Shown: piece by piece, positions 28,374-38,200 of the stretch | Layout: each line of letters opens with the position of its first letter | How positions within the stretch are numbered: position 1 is the stretch's first letter | Source: Acidipropionibacterium acidipropionici | GTDB taxonomy: Bacteria > Actinomycetota > Actinomycetes > Propionibacteriales > Propionibacteriaceae | Assembly (NCBI RefSeq): GCF_001441165.1 | Contig: NZ_CP013126.1 | Span: 2,819,551-2,883,550, forward strand | DNA: 64,000 nt | Direction: 5' to 3' | The notes under the pieces: model-generated | Told to the model about the DNA's origin: nothing | The model's database searches: none | What the model saw: only the letters and a program-made list of their open reading frames with translations | Made by a program: the position numbers and the translations under genes

Positions 28374-28385
28374 TATCGGTAGGGT

Positions 28386-28724
28386 CTATCGGCCGCCGGT
28401 CAGCAGCGTCAGAATCTCGTGAACCTGGTTGACCAGCTGAACGGGATAAGGGGCCGGATCGACCCGGGTGATTCGGGTGAGCGACATCGACTTCACCTGT
28501 TCGCACATCGCGACAGTCGGGCTGGTGCCCGATGGCGTGAGGTTGACGCGGGTCGACCATCCCCGATCGGTGTGGGTGAGCGGGACGGCGATGATGAGGC
28601 CGCGCGCCCTGTGGAGCGCCGGTTCTGAGAGGACGAGCCACTGGCGGTGCTTGGCCTGCTCTCTGCCGACGGTCGGATCCATGCTCGCCCAGGCGACGTC
28701 CCCCCGGGCCGGCATGCGAGTCAT
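28386..28724 (-). CDS. mazF: MazF/PemK-type endoribonuclease toxin
   Basis: A 112-residue protein with the PemK/MazF pattern: an N-terminal RGDVAWASMDPTVGREQAKHRQWLVLS, then RGLIIAVPLTHTDRGWSTRVNL and the CEQVKSMSLTRI segment with a conserved Arg/Ser pair. Family members are sequence-specific mRNA interferases. It lies downstream of its antitoxin and overlaps it by 4 nt (ATGA). It is convergent with vapC, so two complete toxin–antitoxin modules stand tail to tail. Confidence 0.85.
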   Translation of the reverse strand: MTRMPARGDVAWASMDPTVGREQAKHRQWLVLSEPALHRARGLIIAVPLTHTDRGWSTRVNLTPSGTSPTVAMCEQVKSMSLTRITRVDPAPYPVQLVNQVHEILTLLTGGR

Positions 28725-28972
28725 CTGTCCGCCTCGAAGCGTTCGATGGCGTCCTCGGCGTCTGCTGCGAACGCCGAGTCGGCCTCGTCGAGTGAGTCGA
28801 GGAACTCCTTGTCAGGCGTCTCGGCCTCGAGCGCGGCCCAGAACCGGGCCTTCCGACGCTCACCGAGCATCTGCTCGATGAGCTGGCCCTGGGTCACGTG
28901 GTCTGCGTGGGCTGCGTCACGGACCTGGTCGCGCACCGCTCGAGGAACCTTGATCGTAGCCATCTCAGTCAT
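28721..28972 (-). CDS. Ribbon-helix-helix-like antitoxin for MazF
   Basis: An 83-residue protein. The N-terminus MATIKVPRAVRDQVRDAA looks like a ribbon-helix-helix DNA-binding domain, and the C-terminus (LDSLDEADSAFAADAEDAIERFEADR) is strongly acidic, as in MazE-type antitoxins. Two starts are possible, ATG 28972 and ATG 28963. The first sits exactly at the centre of a palindrome, which suggests that promoter, operator and start overlap. The 4-nt overlap with mazF fits coupling. Confidence 0.8.
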   Translation of the reverse strand: MTEMATIKVPRAVRDQVRDAAHADHVTQGQLIEQMLGERRKARFWAALEAETPDKEFLDSLDEADSAFAADAEDAIERFEADR

Positions 28973-28980
28973 ACTGAGAT
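28962..28980 (-). promoter_or_regulatory. Palindrome centred on the antitoxin start codon
   Basis: On the minus strand, ATCTCAGT-ATG-ACTGAGAT is a perfect 8-bp inverted repeat whose 3-nt spacer is the start codon at 28972. It is probably the autoregulatory operator of the MazF module. An alternative is an RNA hairpin that controls initiation. Confidence 0.6.
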
Positions 28981-29056
28981 GGGACCTCGCTGGTGTCTTG
29001 GCCGAGGTCTGTTCGAAGTCACCGCCTTGTCACACACCCTCACGAAGTGCGCCGGC

Positions 29057-29215
29057 ATCGATGACGTGGAGGCCGCCACCGCCAGATGGGTCGAGTGGTA
29101 CAACACCCGCAGACCCCACTCCTCACTGGACTGCATGACCCCAACCCCCGACCCTCAGAAACAACCTCCAGAGCCTCCACGAAACCCGGGGCTTGACAAA
29201 ATGTTCGACCGCTGA
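29057..29215 (+). pseudogene. Remnant of an IS3-type transposase (3' end)
   Basis: The frame read here gives IDDVEAATARWVEWYN then TRRPHSSLDCMTP, the end of an integrase-core (rve) transposase of the IS3/IS481 kind. It runs through a Pro-rich tail to a stop at 29213-29215. The rest of the transposase is absent; upstream sequence to about 28981 has no matching domain. GCCTCCACGAAACCCGGGG near 29175 resembles the terminal region of such elements. The scar adjoins the toxin–antitoxin patch and suggests that mobile DNA entered between nei2 and priA. Confidence 0.65.
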
Positions 29216-29253
29216 GGAGCCCCGTCCCGCCGACGCCTGTCGGCCCCGGCCCC

Positions 29254-29259
29254 TACGAT
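29254..29259 (+). promoter_or_regulatory. -10 box (TACGAT) for leaderless priA
   Basis: TACGAT ends 7 nt before the ATG at 29267. Confidence 0.58.
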
Positions 29260-29266
29260 CAGGGGT

Positions 29267-31297
29267 ATGACCGAGGCGCTGCTGGAACCCACCGAGCAGG
29301 TGGCCCATGTCTGCGTCTCCTCGGGCCTTGCCCACCTGGACCGGCCCTTCGACTATCTGGTGCCCGGGGACATGGACGGGGTGGCCCCCGGGGTGCGGGT
29401 GAGGGTGCGGTTGGCCGGGCGCCTGCTGGACGGCATCGTCCTGGCGGTCGATCACGATCGGGCTCCCGGCGTCACCCTTCAGCCTCTGCAACGGCTGGTC
29501 TCCGAGCAGGTCGTCGTCACCGAGGCCCAGGTGAGGCTGGCGAGCCTGGTGGCCGAGCGCTGGGCCGGGACCCTCGACGAGGTGCTGCGGTGGTGCGTCC
29601 CGGCCCGTCACGCCGCCACCGAGAAGGCTGAGCCCAGGGCCTGGCCGCGCGTCGACACCGGCCCGGCGACCCACATCTCCGGGGCGCTGCGGGCCCTCGA
29701 CGACGGGCGTCGGTTCCTGGACCTGGTCGCCGGGGGGGCACGTCCGCGCGCCCACTGGCGGGTCGCCCCAGTCACCGGGCCCGGGGACACCGACCGGCTG
29801 GGGGACTGGCGGGCCGGGATCGTGCAGGCGGTCGGTGCGGCCCTGTCCTCAGGCCGCGGGGCGCTGTGCTGCCTTCCCACCGTCGAGGCCGCCGAGGAAC
29901 TCACCGGGCTGCTCACCGACTCCCTCGGTGCGGGGACGGTCGCCGTCCTGCACGCCGACCAGCCGGTGGCCACCCGATGGCGCAACTACCTGGCGGTGAT
30001 CCGCGGCCAGGCCCGCGTCGTCGTCGGCACCCGTTCCGCGGTGCTGGCGCCATTGGCCGATCCGGGGCTCATCGTCGTGTGGGACGAGACCTCGGACCTG
30101 CACGACGAGCCCCGCGCCCCGTACCCCAACACCCGAGACGTCGCGGCGCTGCGCGCCACCGCCGAGCACTGCGCCCTGCTGCTGGCCGGCTACTCCTGCT
30201 CGACGCGGGCGGCCGGCTGGCTGGGCAGCGGCTGGCTCGCCGGCATCACCACCCCGCTGCCCAGGCTGCGCGCCGCCACCGCACGGGTACGGGCACCCGG
30301 CGACTCCGACCTCGCCCTGCAGCGTGACCCGCTGGCCCGCCGGGTCCGTCTGCCCGACCTGGCGATGTCGACCATCTCCCACGGTCTGCTGAGCGGCCCG
30401 GTGCTGGTGGCGGTGCCCCGCGCCGGGGACCTCATCCGCCCCAGTTGCGGATCCTGCCGCGAACCCATCGCCTGCCCGGTCTGCTCCGGCCCCGTCAAGG
30501 GACGCCGCCAGGCCGGCGGGTCGACGCAGCTGACCTGCACCTGGTGCGGCCATCAGCTGGAGGACTGGCGTTGCGCCAACTGCGGATCGACCACCGTGCG
30601 CTCCGGTGTGGTCGGGGCGGCCACCACCGCCGCCGAGCTCGGCCGCTCCTTCCCCGACGTCACCGTCATCGACTCCTCGGGGGACCACATCCACGAGGCC
30701 GTCGGCGACGAACCGGCCCTGGTGGTCGCCACCCCGGGAGCCGAGCCCGCAGCGTTTTCCGGATATGCCGCGGCCGTCATCCTGGACGCCGTGCAGGCCC
30801 TGGCGCGCCCCGGCCTGGACGCCGTCGCCCAGACCCTCGACCATTGGTTCCACGTCGCCGCACGGGTCCGATCGGGATCCGAGGACGGCCGCGTCGTGAT
30901 CGTCGGGCCGCCCGAGGACCGCGCCGTGCAGGCCCTCATCCGCAGCGACCCGATCGGTTGGGCGGGCGCCGAGCTGGCCGAGCGGGCCGAGGCGGGCTTC
31001 CCCCCGGCGGCCTACGCGGCGCTGGTCGACGGCGCCGCCGAGGCCGTCGCCTCGGCGGCCGAACGGCTGGCCGCCGCACTGGCCGAGGCCGAACTCTCCG
31101 AGGAGGTCAGCGTCCTGGGCCCGGTGGTCGACGAGGCGCCGCGTCCCGGCGCCCCCGCCGCCAGGATCGTGGTGCGTTGCGCGACGCCGCTGGGCCCCCG
31201 CGTGACCCCGCTGCTCAAGCAACTGCGCACCGCCCACAGCATGCGGCGGGAGTCGGGGCCGCTGCGAGTCCGGATCAACCCCACCGGCCAGCTCTAG
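29267..31297 (+). CDS. priA: Primosomal protein PriA, helicase-degenerate actinobacterial form
   Basis: A 676-residue PriA homologue. The 3'-DNA-binding N-terminus is clear (VSSGLAHLDRPFDYLVP) and the zinc cluster keeps four Cys pairs (CGSC, CPVC, CTWC, CANC; about 395-445). The ATPase motifs are lost: no Walker A P-loop is present where expected, and the DEAH position reads WDETSD. This is known for actinobacterial PriA, which is thought to act as a structural primosome protein. It is predicted leaderless. fmt follows with its own -10 box. Confidence 0.92.
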   Translation: MTEALLEPTEQVAHVCVSSGLAHLDRPFDYLVPGDMDGVAPGVRVRVRLAGRLLDGIVLAVDHDRAPGVTLQPLQRLVSEQVVVTEAQVRLASLVAERWAGTLDEVLRWCVPARHAATEKAEPRAWPRVDTGPATHISGALRALDDGRRFLDLVAGGARPRAHWRVAPVTGPGDTDRLGDWRAGIVQAVGAALSSGRGALCCLPTVEAAEELTGLLTDSLGAGTVAVLHADQPVATRWRNYLAVIRGQARVVVGTRSAVLAPLADPGLIVVWDETSDLHDEPRAPYPNTRDVAALRATAEHCALLLAGYSCSTRAAGWLGSGWLAGITTPLPRLRAATARVRAPGDSDLALQRDPLARRVRLPDLAMSTISHGLLSGPVLVAVPRAGDLIRPSCGSCREPIACPVCSGPVKGRRQAGGSTQLTCTWCGHQLEDWRCANCGSTTVRSGVVGAATTAAELGRSFPDVTVIDSSGDHIHEAVGDEPALVVATPGAEPAAFSGYAAAVILDAVQALARPGLDAVAQTLDHWFHVAARVRSGSEDGRVVIVGPPEDRAVQALIRSDPIGWAGAELAERAEAGFPPAAYAALVDGAAEAVASAAERLAAALAEAELSEEVSVLGPVVDEAPRPGAPAARIVVRCATPLGPRVTPLLKQLRTAHSMRRESGPLRVRINPTGQL

Positions 31298-31314
31298 AAC
31301 CGCCGCGGGCTCGA

Positions 31315-31320
31315 TAGGGT
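31315..31320 (+). promoter_or_regulatory. -10 box (TAGGGT) for fmt
   Basis: TAGGGT ends 7 nt before the GTG at 31328, supporting that start and a leaderless mRNA. GGGTGGA in the same place could also serve as a ribosome site in read-through transcripts from priA. Confidence 0.52.
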
Positions 31321-31327
31321 GGAAACC

Positions 31328-32254
31328 GTGAGAATCCTGTTCGCCGGCACCCCCGCCACCGCCTGCCCCACCCTCGCCGCGCTCGACGACGACCCGCGAC
31401 ACGAGGTGGTGGCCGTCCTCACCCGGCCCGACGCGGCCCAGGGCCGGCACCGCACACCGCGCCCCTCGCCGGTCGCGGTGGAGGCCGGCAACCGCAAGAT
31501 CCCGGTGATCAGGGCCGCCTCGGTGCGCAGCGGCCAGGCCCACGATCTCATCGCCGCCCTCGACGTCGACATCGCCGTCGTGGTGGCCTACGGCGGGCTC
31601 ATCCCCGCCGACCTGCTCGAGGCCCCCCGCCACGGATGGATCAACCTGCACTTCTCGGTGCTGCCCCGCTGGCGCGGCGCGGCACCCGTGCAACGGGCCA
31701 TCATGGCCGGGGACCGCAGCCTGGGGGCCACCGTCTTCCAGCTCGTCGAGGAGCTGGACGCCGGCCCGGTCTACACCAGCGCCTCCTACCCGCTGCGCAC
31801 CGACGACACCGCCGGTAGCGTCCTGAAGAGACTGTCCCACGACGCCACCGTCCTGGTGACCGACGCCCTGACCGAGATCGGCAACGGCGAGCAGCCCGAA
31901 CCCCAGCCCGACGAGGGCATCACCACGGCCCCGAAACTCACCACCGACGACGCCCGCATCGACCCCTCCTGGCACGCCGTCGACATCGACCGCCTGGTGC
32001 GCGGCACCTCCCCGGCCCCCGGCGCCTGGGCCGAGCTCGACGGGGAACGGTTCAAGGTGCTGCTCACCCGGGTCTGGGCCCAGCCCGTCGACCTGGCTCC
32101 CGGCGAGCTGCGGGCCGACAAGAAGCACCTGCTGATGGGCGCCGGGGGAGGAGCGGTGGAGCTGCTGACCGTCCAGCCCTTCGGGCGCAGGGCGATGCCC
32201 GGTGCCGACTGGGCCCGCGGAGCCAACCTCGCCCCCGGCACCAGGCTCGACTGA
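31328..32254 (+). CDS. fmt: Methionyl-tRNA formyltransferase
   Basis: A 308-residue enzyme with the formyl-transfer motif INLHFSVLPRWRGAAPVQ (Asn/His of the catalytic triad) and the later ELDAGPVY aspartate. The C-terminal OB-like tRNA domain includes PAPGAWAELDGERFKV. It formylates initiator Met-tRNA using 10-formyl-THF. The GTG at 31328 gives the family N-terminus (VRILFAGTP); an in-frame GTG at 31319 lies within the -10 box. rsmB begins 1 nt after the stop. Confidence 0.95.
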   Translation: MRILFAGTPATACPTLAALDDDPRHEVVAVLTRPDAAQGRHRTPRPSPVAVEAGNRKIPVIRAASVRSGQAHDLIAALDVDIAVVVAYGGLIPADLLEAPRHGWINLHFSVLPRWRGAAPVQRAIMAGDRSLGATVFQLVEELDAGPVYTSASYPLRTDDTAGSVLKRLSHDATVLVTDALTEIGNGEQPEPQPDEGITTAPKLTTDDARIDPSWHAVDIDRLVRGTSPAPGAWAELDGERFKVLLTRVWAQPVDLAPGELRADKKHLLMGAGGGAVELLTVQPFGRRAMPGADWARGANLAPGTRLD

Positions 32255-32255
32255 G

Positions 32256-33620
32256 ATGGCCCACCAGCAGCGGCGCGGACGCCGGCCGGCCACCCCGCCC
32301 GACCCCGCCCGCACAGCCGCCTTCCGCGCCCTGATGGCGGTGGAGAGTGAGGGCGCCTACGCCAACCTGGCGGTCTCCGAGGCCATCTCGAGGGCCCACC
32401 TGTCCGGGCGCGACGCCGCCTTCGCCACCGAACTGGTCGACGGCACCGCCCGCGGCCTGGGCACCTGGGACGCCGTGCTGGCCGCCGCCTCCGGACGCCG
32501 GCCCGTCGATCTCCAGCCGGCCGTGCGCACTGTGCTGAGGATGGCCTGCCACCAGATCCTGGCCACCCGGGTACCGGTGCGCGCCGCCGTCGACACCTCG
32601 GTGAGCCTGGCCCGCGCCCAGATCGGCGAGCGGGTCACCGGACTGGTCAATGCCGTCTCCCGCAAGATCGCCCGCCACGACCTGGACGGCTGGGCCGAGG
32701 AGCTGGGCGCCGACCCCCTCGAACGGACGGCCCTGCGCACCCTGCACCCCCGCTGGATCGTCTCCGAGGTCACCGCGCTGCTGGGCGCCGAGGAGGCCGA
32801 GAAGGCACTGGCCGCCGACAACCTCGCCCCGGTCCCCACCCTCGTGGTGCGCCCCGGACTGGCAGAGGTCCCCGAACTCGTCGAGGCCGGCGCCACCGCA
32901 TGCCGCTACTCGCCCTACGGGGCCACCCGGCCCGGCAACCCCGCCGAGGTGCCGGCCGTCGCCCAGGGCCGCGCCGGCGTCCAGGACGAGGGCAGTCAGC
33001 TCGTCGCCCTGGCCCTGGCCCGTGCCGCTGATCAGGGCCCCTGGCTCGACCTGTGCTCAGGACCGGGAGGCAAGGCGGCGCTGCTCGCCGGGCTGGCGGC
33101 AGACCGCGACCACGACCTGGTGGCCGTCGAGATCCACCCGCACCGCGCCGATATGGTCGCCCGAGCCCTCGCCCCACTGCCGGGACGCCACCAGGTCGTC
33201 GTCGCCGACGGCCGCCGGACACCGTGGAATCCGGGCACCTTCGGCGCCGTGCTGGCCGACGTGCCCTGCTCAGGGCTGGGATCGCTGCGCCGGCGCCCCG
33301 AGTCCAGATGGCGCCGCAAGCCGGGCGACCTGCAGGACCTCCAGCGCCTCCAGAAGGAACTGCTCGCCTCGGCCGTCGACTCGGCGGCGCCGGGCGCAGC
33401 GATCGGATACGTCACCTGCTCACCCGCGGCCGCCGAGACCCTCGACGTCACCGGATGGGCACTGGAGACCCTGCCCGTCGACCTGCTCGACGCCCCCGCC
33501 CTGATGCCAGAGGTGCCCGACGCCGCCACCGGACTCGGCGGCCGCTGCCTCCAGCTGTGGCCCCACCGGCACGGGACTGACGCCATGTTCTGCGCCCTGC
33601 TGCGCAAACACCACCGATAG
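32256..33620 (+). CDS. rsmB: 16S rRNA m5C967 methyltransferase RsmB
   Basis: A 454-residue Fmu/RsmB protein with an N-terminal NusB-like RNA-binding domain (about 15-145) and a SAM methyltransferase domain. In the latter, [13 protein letters not shown] is motif I, and VPCSGLGS and YVTCSP hold the two catalytic cysteines. It methylates a cytosine in 16S rRNA. The ATG at 32256 directly follows the fmt stop. The 3' end overlaps the rpe -10 box. Confidence 0.93.
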   Translation: MAHQQRRGRRPATPPDPARTAAFRALMAVESEGAYANLAVSEAISRAHLSGRDAAFATELVDGTARGLGTWDAVLAAASGRRPVDLQPAVRTVLRMACHQILATRVPVRAAVDTSVSLARAQIGERVTGLVNAVSRKIARHDLDGWAEELGADPLERTALRTLHPRWIVSEVTALLGAEEAEKALAADNLAPVPTLVVRPGLAEVPELVEAGATACRYSPYGATRPGNPAEVPAVAQGRAGVQDEGSQLVALALARAADQGPWLDLCSGPGGKAALLAGLAADRDHDLVAVEIHPHRADMVARALAPLPGRHQVVVADGRRTPWNPGTFGAVLADVPCSGLGSLRRRPESRWRRKPGDLQDLQRLQKELLASAVDSAAPGAAIGYVTCSPAAAETLDVTGWALETLPVDLLDAPALMPEVPDAATGLGGRCLQLWPHRHGTDAMFCALLRKHHR

Positions 33621-33623
33621 TCT
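33618..33623 (+). promoter_or_regulatory. -10 box (TAGTCT) for leaderless rpe
   Basis: TAGTCT overlaps the rsmB stop codon and ends 7 nt before the ATG at 33631. Confidence 0.58.
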
Positions 33624-33630
33624 GTCGCCC

Positions 33631-34296
33631 ATGACCACCCGTATCACCCCCAGTATTCTCAACGCCGATTTCGCGAAGATGGGCCAGGAGGTGAACTCGG
33701 TGCCCTCCGCCGACGCCATCCACATCGACGTCATGGACTACCACTTCGTGCCCAACCTCACGATGGGCGTGCCGATGGTGGAGTCCCTGCGCAAGGTGAC
33801 CGACACCCCCTTCGACATCCACCTCATGATCGACGACCCCGACACCTACGCCCCCAGCTATGTGGAGGCCGGTGCCGAATCGGTCACCTTCCACCTGGAG
33901 GCCGCCAAGGCCCCCGTGCGGCTGGCCCGCGAGCTGCGCGCCATGGGGGCGCGCGCCTCGGTGGCACTCAAGCCCGCCACCCCGATCGAGCCGCTGGCCG
34001 ACATCCTCACCGAGTTCGACCAGATCCTCATCATGACCGTGGAGCCCGGCTTCGGCGGCCAGTCCTTCCTCGACATCGTGATGCCCAAGCTGCGGCGCAC
34101 CCGTGAGCTCATCGACGGCTCCGGCGCCGACATCTGGCTCCAGATCGACGGCGGCGTCTCCGTCGAGACCATCGGGCGGGCCGCCGAGGCCGGCGCCGAC
34201 ACCTTCGTCGCCGGCTCGGCGGTCTACAAGGCCCCCGACCCCGACGAGATGGTCACCAGGCTGCGTCAGATCGCCGACGAGCACACCTCCCGCTGA
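33631..34296 (+). CDS. rpe: Ribulose-phosphate 3-epimerase
   Basis: A 221-residue TIM barrel with family motifs [49 protein letters not shown] and QIDGGV. It interconverts ribulose-5-P and xylulose-5-P in the pentose-phosphate pathway. Leaderless transcription is predicted. It is convergent with the PAC2 gene, with 6 nt between stops. Confidence 0.97.
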   Translation: MTTRITPSILNADFAKMGQEVNSVPSADAIHIDVMDYHFVPNLTMGVPMVESLRKVTDTPFDIHLMIDDPDTYAPSYVEAGAESVTFHLEAAKAPVRLARELRAMGARASVALKPATPIEPLADILTEFDQILIMTVEPGFGGQSFLDIVMPKLRRTRELIDGSGADIWLQIDGGVSVETIGRAAEAGADTFVAGSAVYKAPDPDEMVTRLRQIADEHTSR

Positions 34297-34302
34297 GAAC
34301 CC

Positions 34303-35121
34303 TCACCGGCGATGGCGCAGGTATGACTGGAACTCCATCGCCAGCACATCGCCGGTGATCCCCTCGGGCAGCGCGGCGTCCTGCTGCTCCTCCAGGGAGT
34401 GCACGTACTCCGACAGGCCGTCGTTGTCGACCAGCAGCTGATCGGCCTGGGCCAGCCACTCCTGGCGGCCCTCGGCGAGATCCTCCTGGGGCACCGACAG
34501 CCCGGTGAGCTCCTCGACCCGCACCAGCAGCATCTGCACCGCCGGCGGGCAGGGGGGTTCGAAGGCGTACTCGGGGACGCTGGCCCACAGGCCCACCGCG
34601 TTGAATCCGCGCTCCCGGGCCAGGGTCACCAGCACCCCCGAGATGCCGGTGGGCCCCGAGTACTCGAGGTCCTCGATGCCCAGCCGGGCGGCGGTCGCCG
34701 GATCGGGGGTCGAGCCGGAGACCGGCAGCTGCCGGGTGTGGGGGACGTCGGCCACCATCCCGCCCAGCACCACGATGCCGGCGGGGTTCATCGGCTCGAG
34801 GATGTCCAGCAGCTCGCGGCAGTATGAGCGCCAGCGCAGGTTGGGCTCGGGACCGGTCACCGCGATCACCTGGTGGCCGTCGGCGCGTCCCCGCCACACG
34901 GTGGTCCTGGGCCAGGTCAGCAGCTCCACCCCGGCCATCGTCGAGACCACCGGCCTGCTGGTCTGGAAGTCGTAGTAGTCCTCGCGGTCGATGACCCTCC
35001 ACTCGGTGGCGTCGGAGAACCGGATCAGCCTGGTCGTCGCCTCGCTGGCGGCGCCACCGGCGTCGTTCCATCCCGAGTAGCCGATGACCACCCAGGGACG
35101 CTCCATGCTCTGCCCTGCCAT
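34303..35121 (-). CDS. PAC2 family protein
   Basis: A 272-residue protein with the PAC2 (proteasome-assembly-chaperone-like) opening VVIGYSGWNDAGGAASEA, then REDYYDFQTSRPVV and VLGGMVADVPHTRQLPVSG. In actinobacteria PAC2 proteins are encoded next to metH and near the proteasome cluster, as here. A chaperone role is proposed from the eukaryotic homologue but is not proven. ATG 35121 is chosen because TACCCT lies 7 nt upstream; ATG 35106 is the alternative. Confidence 0.88.
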   Translation of the reverse strand: MAGQSMERPWVVIGYSGWNDAGGAASEATTRLIRFSDATEWRVIDREDYYDFQTSRPVVSTMAGVELLTWPRTTVWRGRADGHQVIAVTGPEPNLRWRSYCRELLDILEPMNPAGIVVLGGMVADVPHTRQLPVSGSTPDPATAARLGIEDLEYSGPTGISGVLVTLARERGFNAVGLWASVPEYAFEPPCPPAVQMLLVRVEELTGLSVPQEDLAEGRQEWLAQADQLLVDNDGLSEYVHSLEEQQDAALPEGITGDVLAMEFQSYLRHRR

Positions 35122-35128
35122 GTGGCCA

Positions 35129-35134
35129 AGGGTA
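35129..35134 (-). promoter_or_regulatory. -10 box (TACCCT) for leaderless PAC2 gene
   Basis: Minus-strand TANNNT hexamer ending 7 nt before the start codon at 35121. Confidence 0.55.
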
Positions 35135-35221
35135 ACCCGCCCCACCCCCAGCTTTTCTCCCGGTGGAACCGGCGCGCTTCCCGGCCCGCGAAACACTGCC
35201 GGGCCCGCCGGTCCCTCCCCC

Positions 35222-35227
35222 TAGTCT
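35222..35227 (+). promoter_or_regulatory. -10 box (TAGTCT) for leaderless metH
   Basis: TAGTCT ends 7 nt before the ATG at 35235. The 100-nt space between the divergent PAC2 and metH starts therefore holds two promoters and no room for a transcribed cobalamin riboswitch. Confidence 0.58.
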
Positions 35228-35234
35228 TGGCGCC

Positions 35235-38200
35235 ATGACATCGCCTCTTCGCGCACTGCTCGGCTCCCGTCTGCTCATCATCGACGGCGCCATGGGAACG
35301 ATGCTGCAGAACGTGGACCTGACGATGGATGACTTCGCCGGGCTGGAGGGCTGTAACGAGATCCTCAACGTGACCCGGCCCGACGTCGTCTCCGGGATCC
35401 ACGAGGCCTACCTGGAGGCCGGCGCCGATCTCATCGAGACCAACACCTTCGGCGTCAACCTGGCGGCGCTGGGGGAGTACGACATCGCCGACCGGATCAC
35501 CGAGCTCGCCGCCGCCGGCACCCGGCTGGCCCGCACGGCCGCCGACCAGGTGTCCACCCCCGAGCGTCCCCGCTTCGTGCTGGGCAGCCTGGGGCCCGGC
35601 ACCAAGCTGCCCACGCTGGGCCAGATCGGCTTCGCCGACATCCGCGACGCCTACCAGCTCGCCGTCGAGGCGATGATCGACGAGGGCGTCGACGCCGTCC
35701 AGCTGGAGACCTGCCAGGATCTGCTGCAGGCCAAGGCCGCCGTGATCGCCGCCCACCGGGCCGCCGCCGCCCGCGGCGTCGACCTTCCGGTCCTGGTCGA
35801 CATCACGGTGGAGACCACCGGCACCATGCTGATGGGTTCTGAGACCGGGGCGGCTCTGACCGTCCTGGAGTCCCTGGGTATCGACGCCATCGGGATGAAC
35901 TGCGCCACCGGCCCCGCCGAGATGGCCGAGCATCTGCGCACCCTCTCCCGGGGGGCGTCGGTGCCGGTGATGTGCATGCCCAACGCCGGCCTTCCCGAGA
36001 TCACCGGTCAGGGGGCCCGCTACCCGCTGGGGCCGGCCGACATCACCGGTGCCCTGAGCGACTACGCCGAACGGTTCGGTCTGTCGGTGGTCGGCGGATG
36101 CTGCGGCACCACCCCCGAGCACATCGCGATGCTGGCCGACGCGCTGGCCGGCCGGCCGGTCGCCGGACGCGAGGTCCACCACGTCGACGCGGTGGCCAGC
36201 CTCTACAACGAGGTGCCGCTCTCCCAGGACACCGCCTACCTGTCGATCGGGGAGCGCACCAACGCCAACGGCTCCAAGGCCTTCCGGGAGGCGATGCTGG
36301 CGGAGAACTGGGACGAGTGCCTGGACATCGCCAAGGCCCAGACCCGCGACGGGGCGCACCTGCTCGACCTGTGCGTTGACTACGTGGGCCGTGACGGCGC
36401 CGCCGACATGGCCGAGCTGTCCTCGCGGATGGCGACCGCCGTCACCCTGCCGATCGTCCTGGACTCCACCGAGCCGCAGGTGCTGCGCACCGGCCTGGAG
36501 CATCTGGCGGGGCGCTGCATCATCAACTCGGTGAACTACGAGGACGGCGACGGCCCCGACTCCCGGTTCGCCAGGGTGATGCCGCTGGTGCGCGAGCACG
36601 GCGCCGGCGTGGTGGCGCTCACCATCGACGAGGAGGGCCAGGCCCGCACCCGGGAGTGGAAGGTGCGGGTGGCCTCCCGGCTCATCGACGACCTGACCGG
36701 CAACTGGGGGATGGACGTCGGCGACATCCTGGTGGACTGCCTCACCTTCCCCATCGCCACCGGCCAGGAGGAGACCCGACGCGACGGCATCGAGACCATC
36801 GAGGCGATCCGTGAACTCAAGAAGCGCTACCCGGGGGTGCGCACCACCCTGGGCGTCTCCAACATCTCCTTCGGCCTCAACCCGGCCGCCCGGATCGTGC
36901 TCAACTCGGTCTTCCTCCACGAGGCGGTGGCCGCCGGACTCGACTCGGCCATCGTCCACGCCGCCAAGATCGTGCCCATCGACCGGATCCCCGATGAGCA
37001 GCGCGAGGTGGCTCTGGACCTGGTGCACGACCGTCGCGGCACCGACGCCCCGGCCCCCCGCGGAGCCGAGAACTACGACCCGCTGACCCGCTTCCTGGAG
37101 TTGTTCGAGGGGGTGACGGCGGCGTCCATGAAGGCCGAGCGGGAGGCCGAGCTGGCCGCCATGCCGCTGCTGGAGCGCCTCAAGCAGCGCATCATCGACG
37201 GCAACGCCAAGGGGCTGAACGAGGACCTGGACGAGGCCCTGAGGCAGAAGCCGGCCCTGGACATCGTCAACGAGGACCTGCTGGCCGGCATGCAGGTGGT
37301 CGGCGACCTCTTCGGCTCGGGTCGCATGCAGCTGCCCTTCGTGCTGCAGTCCGCGGAGGTGATGAAGACCGCGGTGGCCCATCTGGAGCCGCACATGGAG
37401 AAGACCGACGCCGCCGGCAAGGGGACCCTCGTGCTCGCGACCGTCAAGGGCGATGTCCACGACATCGGTAAGAATCTCGTCGACATCATCGTCTCCAACA
37501 ACGGCTACTCGGTGGTCAACCTGGGCATCAAGCAGCCCGTCCAGGCGATCATCGAGGCCGCCGAGGGCCATCACGCCGACGCCATCGGCATGTCGGGGCT
37601 GCTGGTGAAGTCCACCATGGTGATGCGCGACAACCTGCTGGAGCTCAACGACAAGGGCCTGGCGAGCCGCTACCCGGTGATGCTGGGCGGGGCGGCCCTC
37701 ACCCGGTCCTTCGTCGAGCACGATCTCAACGACCTCTTCGAGGGCGACGTGCGCTACGCCAAGGACGCCTTCGAGGGGCTGCGGCTGATGGACGCCGTGA
37801 TGGCGGTCAAGCACGGGGTGCCCGGCGCCGCGCTGCCGGCGATCAAGCCCAGGCGGGTCAGGGCGAGCGCCCGCCCCGCCGGCCCCGACGAGGCCCCCGA
37901 CGCCCCCGACGTCCGTTCCGATGTGGCCCGGCCCACCCCCGACGGCGGCGTCGACGTGCCCGCACCGCCGTTCTGGGGGTCGCGGGTCACCAGGGGCATC
38001 CCGCTTGCCGACATCACCGAGTGGCTCGACGAGCGGGCCACCTATGTGGGTCGATGGGGGCTGAAGGGCAGCCGCTCCGACGGCTCCTACGACCGGATGG
38101 TCGCCGACGTCGCCAGGCCCAGGCTGCGGATGCTGCTGGACAGGATCCGCTCGGAGAATCTGGGTCGGTTCGCCGTGGTGCACGGGTTCTGGCCGGTGAT

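Noticed and set aside
28647-29138. Plus-strand frame of about 160 codons over the antitoxin gene
   Set aside because: It is antisense to the RHH antitoxin, Ser/Arg-rich without a domain; only the region after 29057, in a different frame, resembles a transposase end.
35122-35234. Possible cobalamin riboswitch before metH
   Set aside because: The -10 box TAGTCT lies 7 nt before the ATG, so there is no leader, and no B12-box-like sequence is seen.
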